Of a DNA stretch of 24,261 nucleotides, positions 23,927 through 24,261 are shown piece after piece (position 1 is the stretch's first letter; every line of letters starts with the position of its first letter). The notes beneath the pieces were generated by a model. That model ran no database searches. It had not been told where the DNA came from and worked only from the letters and a program-made list of their open reading frames with translations. The stretch lies in the NCBI GenBank assembly GCA_903899795.1, contig CAIUKX010000018.1:1-24261 (forward strand), written 5' to 3'. The translations under genes were made by a program, and so were the position numbers. Source of the stretch: an uncultured Flavobacteriales bacterium. Lineage in GTDB: Bacteria; Bacteroidota; Bacteroidia; Flavobacteriales_D; Crocinitomicaceae.

Positions 23927-24261
23927 ATGAAAATCTATTCTGCAATCCTGATTTTCCTGCTTTTCGCGTCCTGCTCCAGGCAGCCGGCACTCATTCAAAA
24001 TCAGGAGCGAATAAACGATATTCAGCGAATGCTGACCGAACAAAAAGAGCTCACTTCAAAAAGCCTCATCCCAATCTGGGACATTTTTAATCAGCCACTT
24101 TCTCCGGATGAAAAACAGGCCATGGAATATCTATATGCTTACATGCCATTGAGCGATCTGGCTGATTACCAACCTGCATTCTTCCTGGAAAATGTGCAGC
24201 TCAGCCTGAAAGCCCGTAAGGAAATGCCCTGGGGAAAAACTGTTCCGGAGGAAGAATTTCT
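23927..24261 (+). CDS. Lipoprotein, transglutaminase-like, 3' end beyond window
   Basis: Partial gene, cut by the window edge after about 111 codons. Starting at 23927 it reads MKIYSAILIFLLFASCSRQ, a lipoprotein signal with the lipid-modified cysteine at residue 16; an ATG two codons upstream (23921) is an alternative. The following sequence (YMPLSDLADYQPAFFLENV, then KARKEMPWGKTVPEEEF) resembles the N-terminal region of Bacteroidota lipoproteins with a transglutaminase-like domain; the catalytic part would lie outside the window. GC from 23941 to the end is about 46 percent, against roughly a third in the neighbouring barrel gene. It overlaps the artificial upstream extension of that gene. 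Confidence 0.65.
   Translation, partial: MKIYSAILIFLLFASCSRQPALIQNQERINDIQRMLTEQKELTSKSLIPIWDIFNQPLSPDEKQAMEYLYAYMPLSDLADYQPAFFLENVQLSLKARKEMPWGKTVPEEEF

Noticed and set aside
23885..24043. Upstream extension of the barrel gene frame, and the overlapping minus frame at 23775-23990.
   Set aside because: Both are antisense to a plus-strand gene with a good lipoprotein signal and show no signal peptide or family similarity of their own.

Overview
The window comes from a low-GC member of the Bacteroidota, most likely a Flavobacteriia-type organism. Evidence: two secreted proteins end in type IX secretion (T9SS) sorting domains, there is a RemB/Wzi-type outer-membrane barrel, genes lack Shine-Dalgarno sites, and several starts are preceded by the Bacteroidota -7 box TAnnTTTG. 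Most of the window is ordinary chromosomal core. No tRNA, rRNA, CRISPR array or complete transposase gene was seen.

Layout. 114-4564 (-): a three-gene cell-envelope cluster of an LTA-synthase-like membrane sulfatase, a multi-pass GT-C mannosyltransferase-like enzyme and a GT9 heptosyltransferase-like enzyme. 4717-5880 (+): thioredoxin and a family I inorganic pyrophosphatase with a hairpin-rich leader. 6070-10769 (-): DUF177/YceD, rpmF, plsX, fabH, accB and accC, a ribosomal-protein and fatty-acid-initiation operon that supplies malonyl-CoA, acyl-phosphate and the first condensation step. 10861-14820 (-): radA, then pepA directly abutting pdxA. 14881-18620: a regulatory region and a large T9SS-exported beta-rich surface protein (+), followed by a spacer with terminators. 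18621-20828 (-): a T9SS-exported M43 metalloprotease. 21083-22306 (+): a DEAD-box RNA helicase converging on a RemB/Wzi-like barrel gene (-), with a 263-bp inverted-repeat element exactly at their junction. 23927 to the end (+): the start of a lipoprotein of transglutaminase-like type in DNA of clearly higher GC.

The most interesting signal is upstream of the T9SS surface protein. Two 60-62-nt copies of a conserved element stand in tandem from almost the first transcribed base. Each is closed by the same short stem and holds a hairpin whose sequence differs between copies while the pairing is kept. This looks like a tandem cis-acting structured RNA (riboswitch-like or protein-binding), and I cannot assign it to a known family. 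Second is the MITE-like element at 22306-22568, with 19-bp terminal repeats and TA on both sides. Third is the apparent loss of the barrel gene's 5' end at a composition break near 23.9 kb, which could be a rearrangement or an assembly join.
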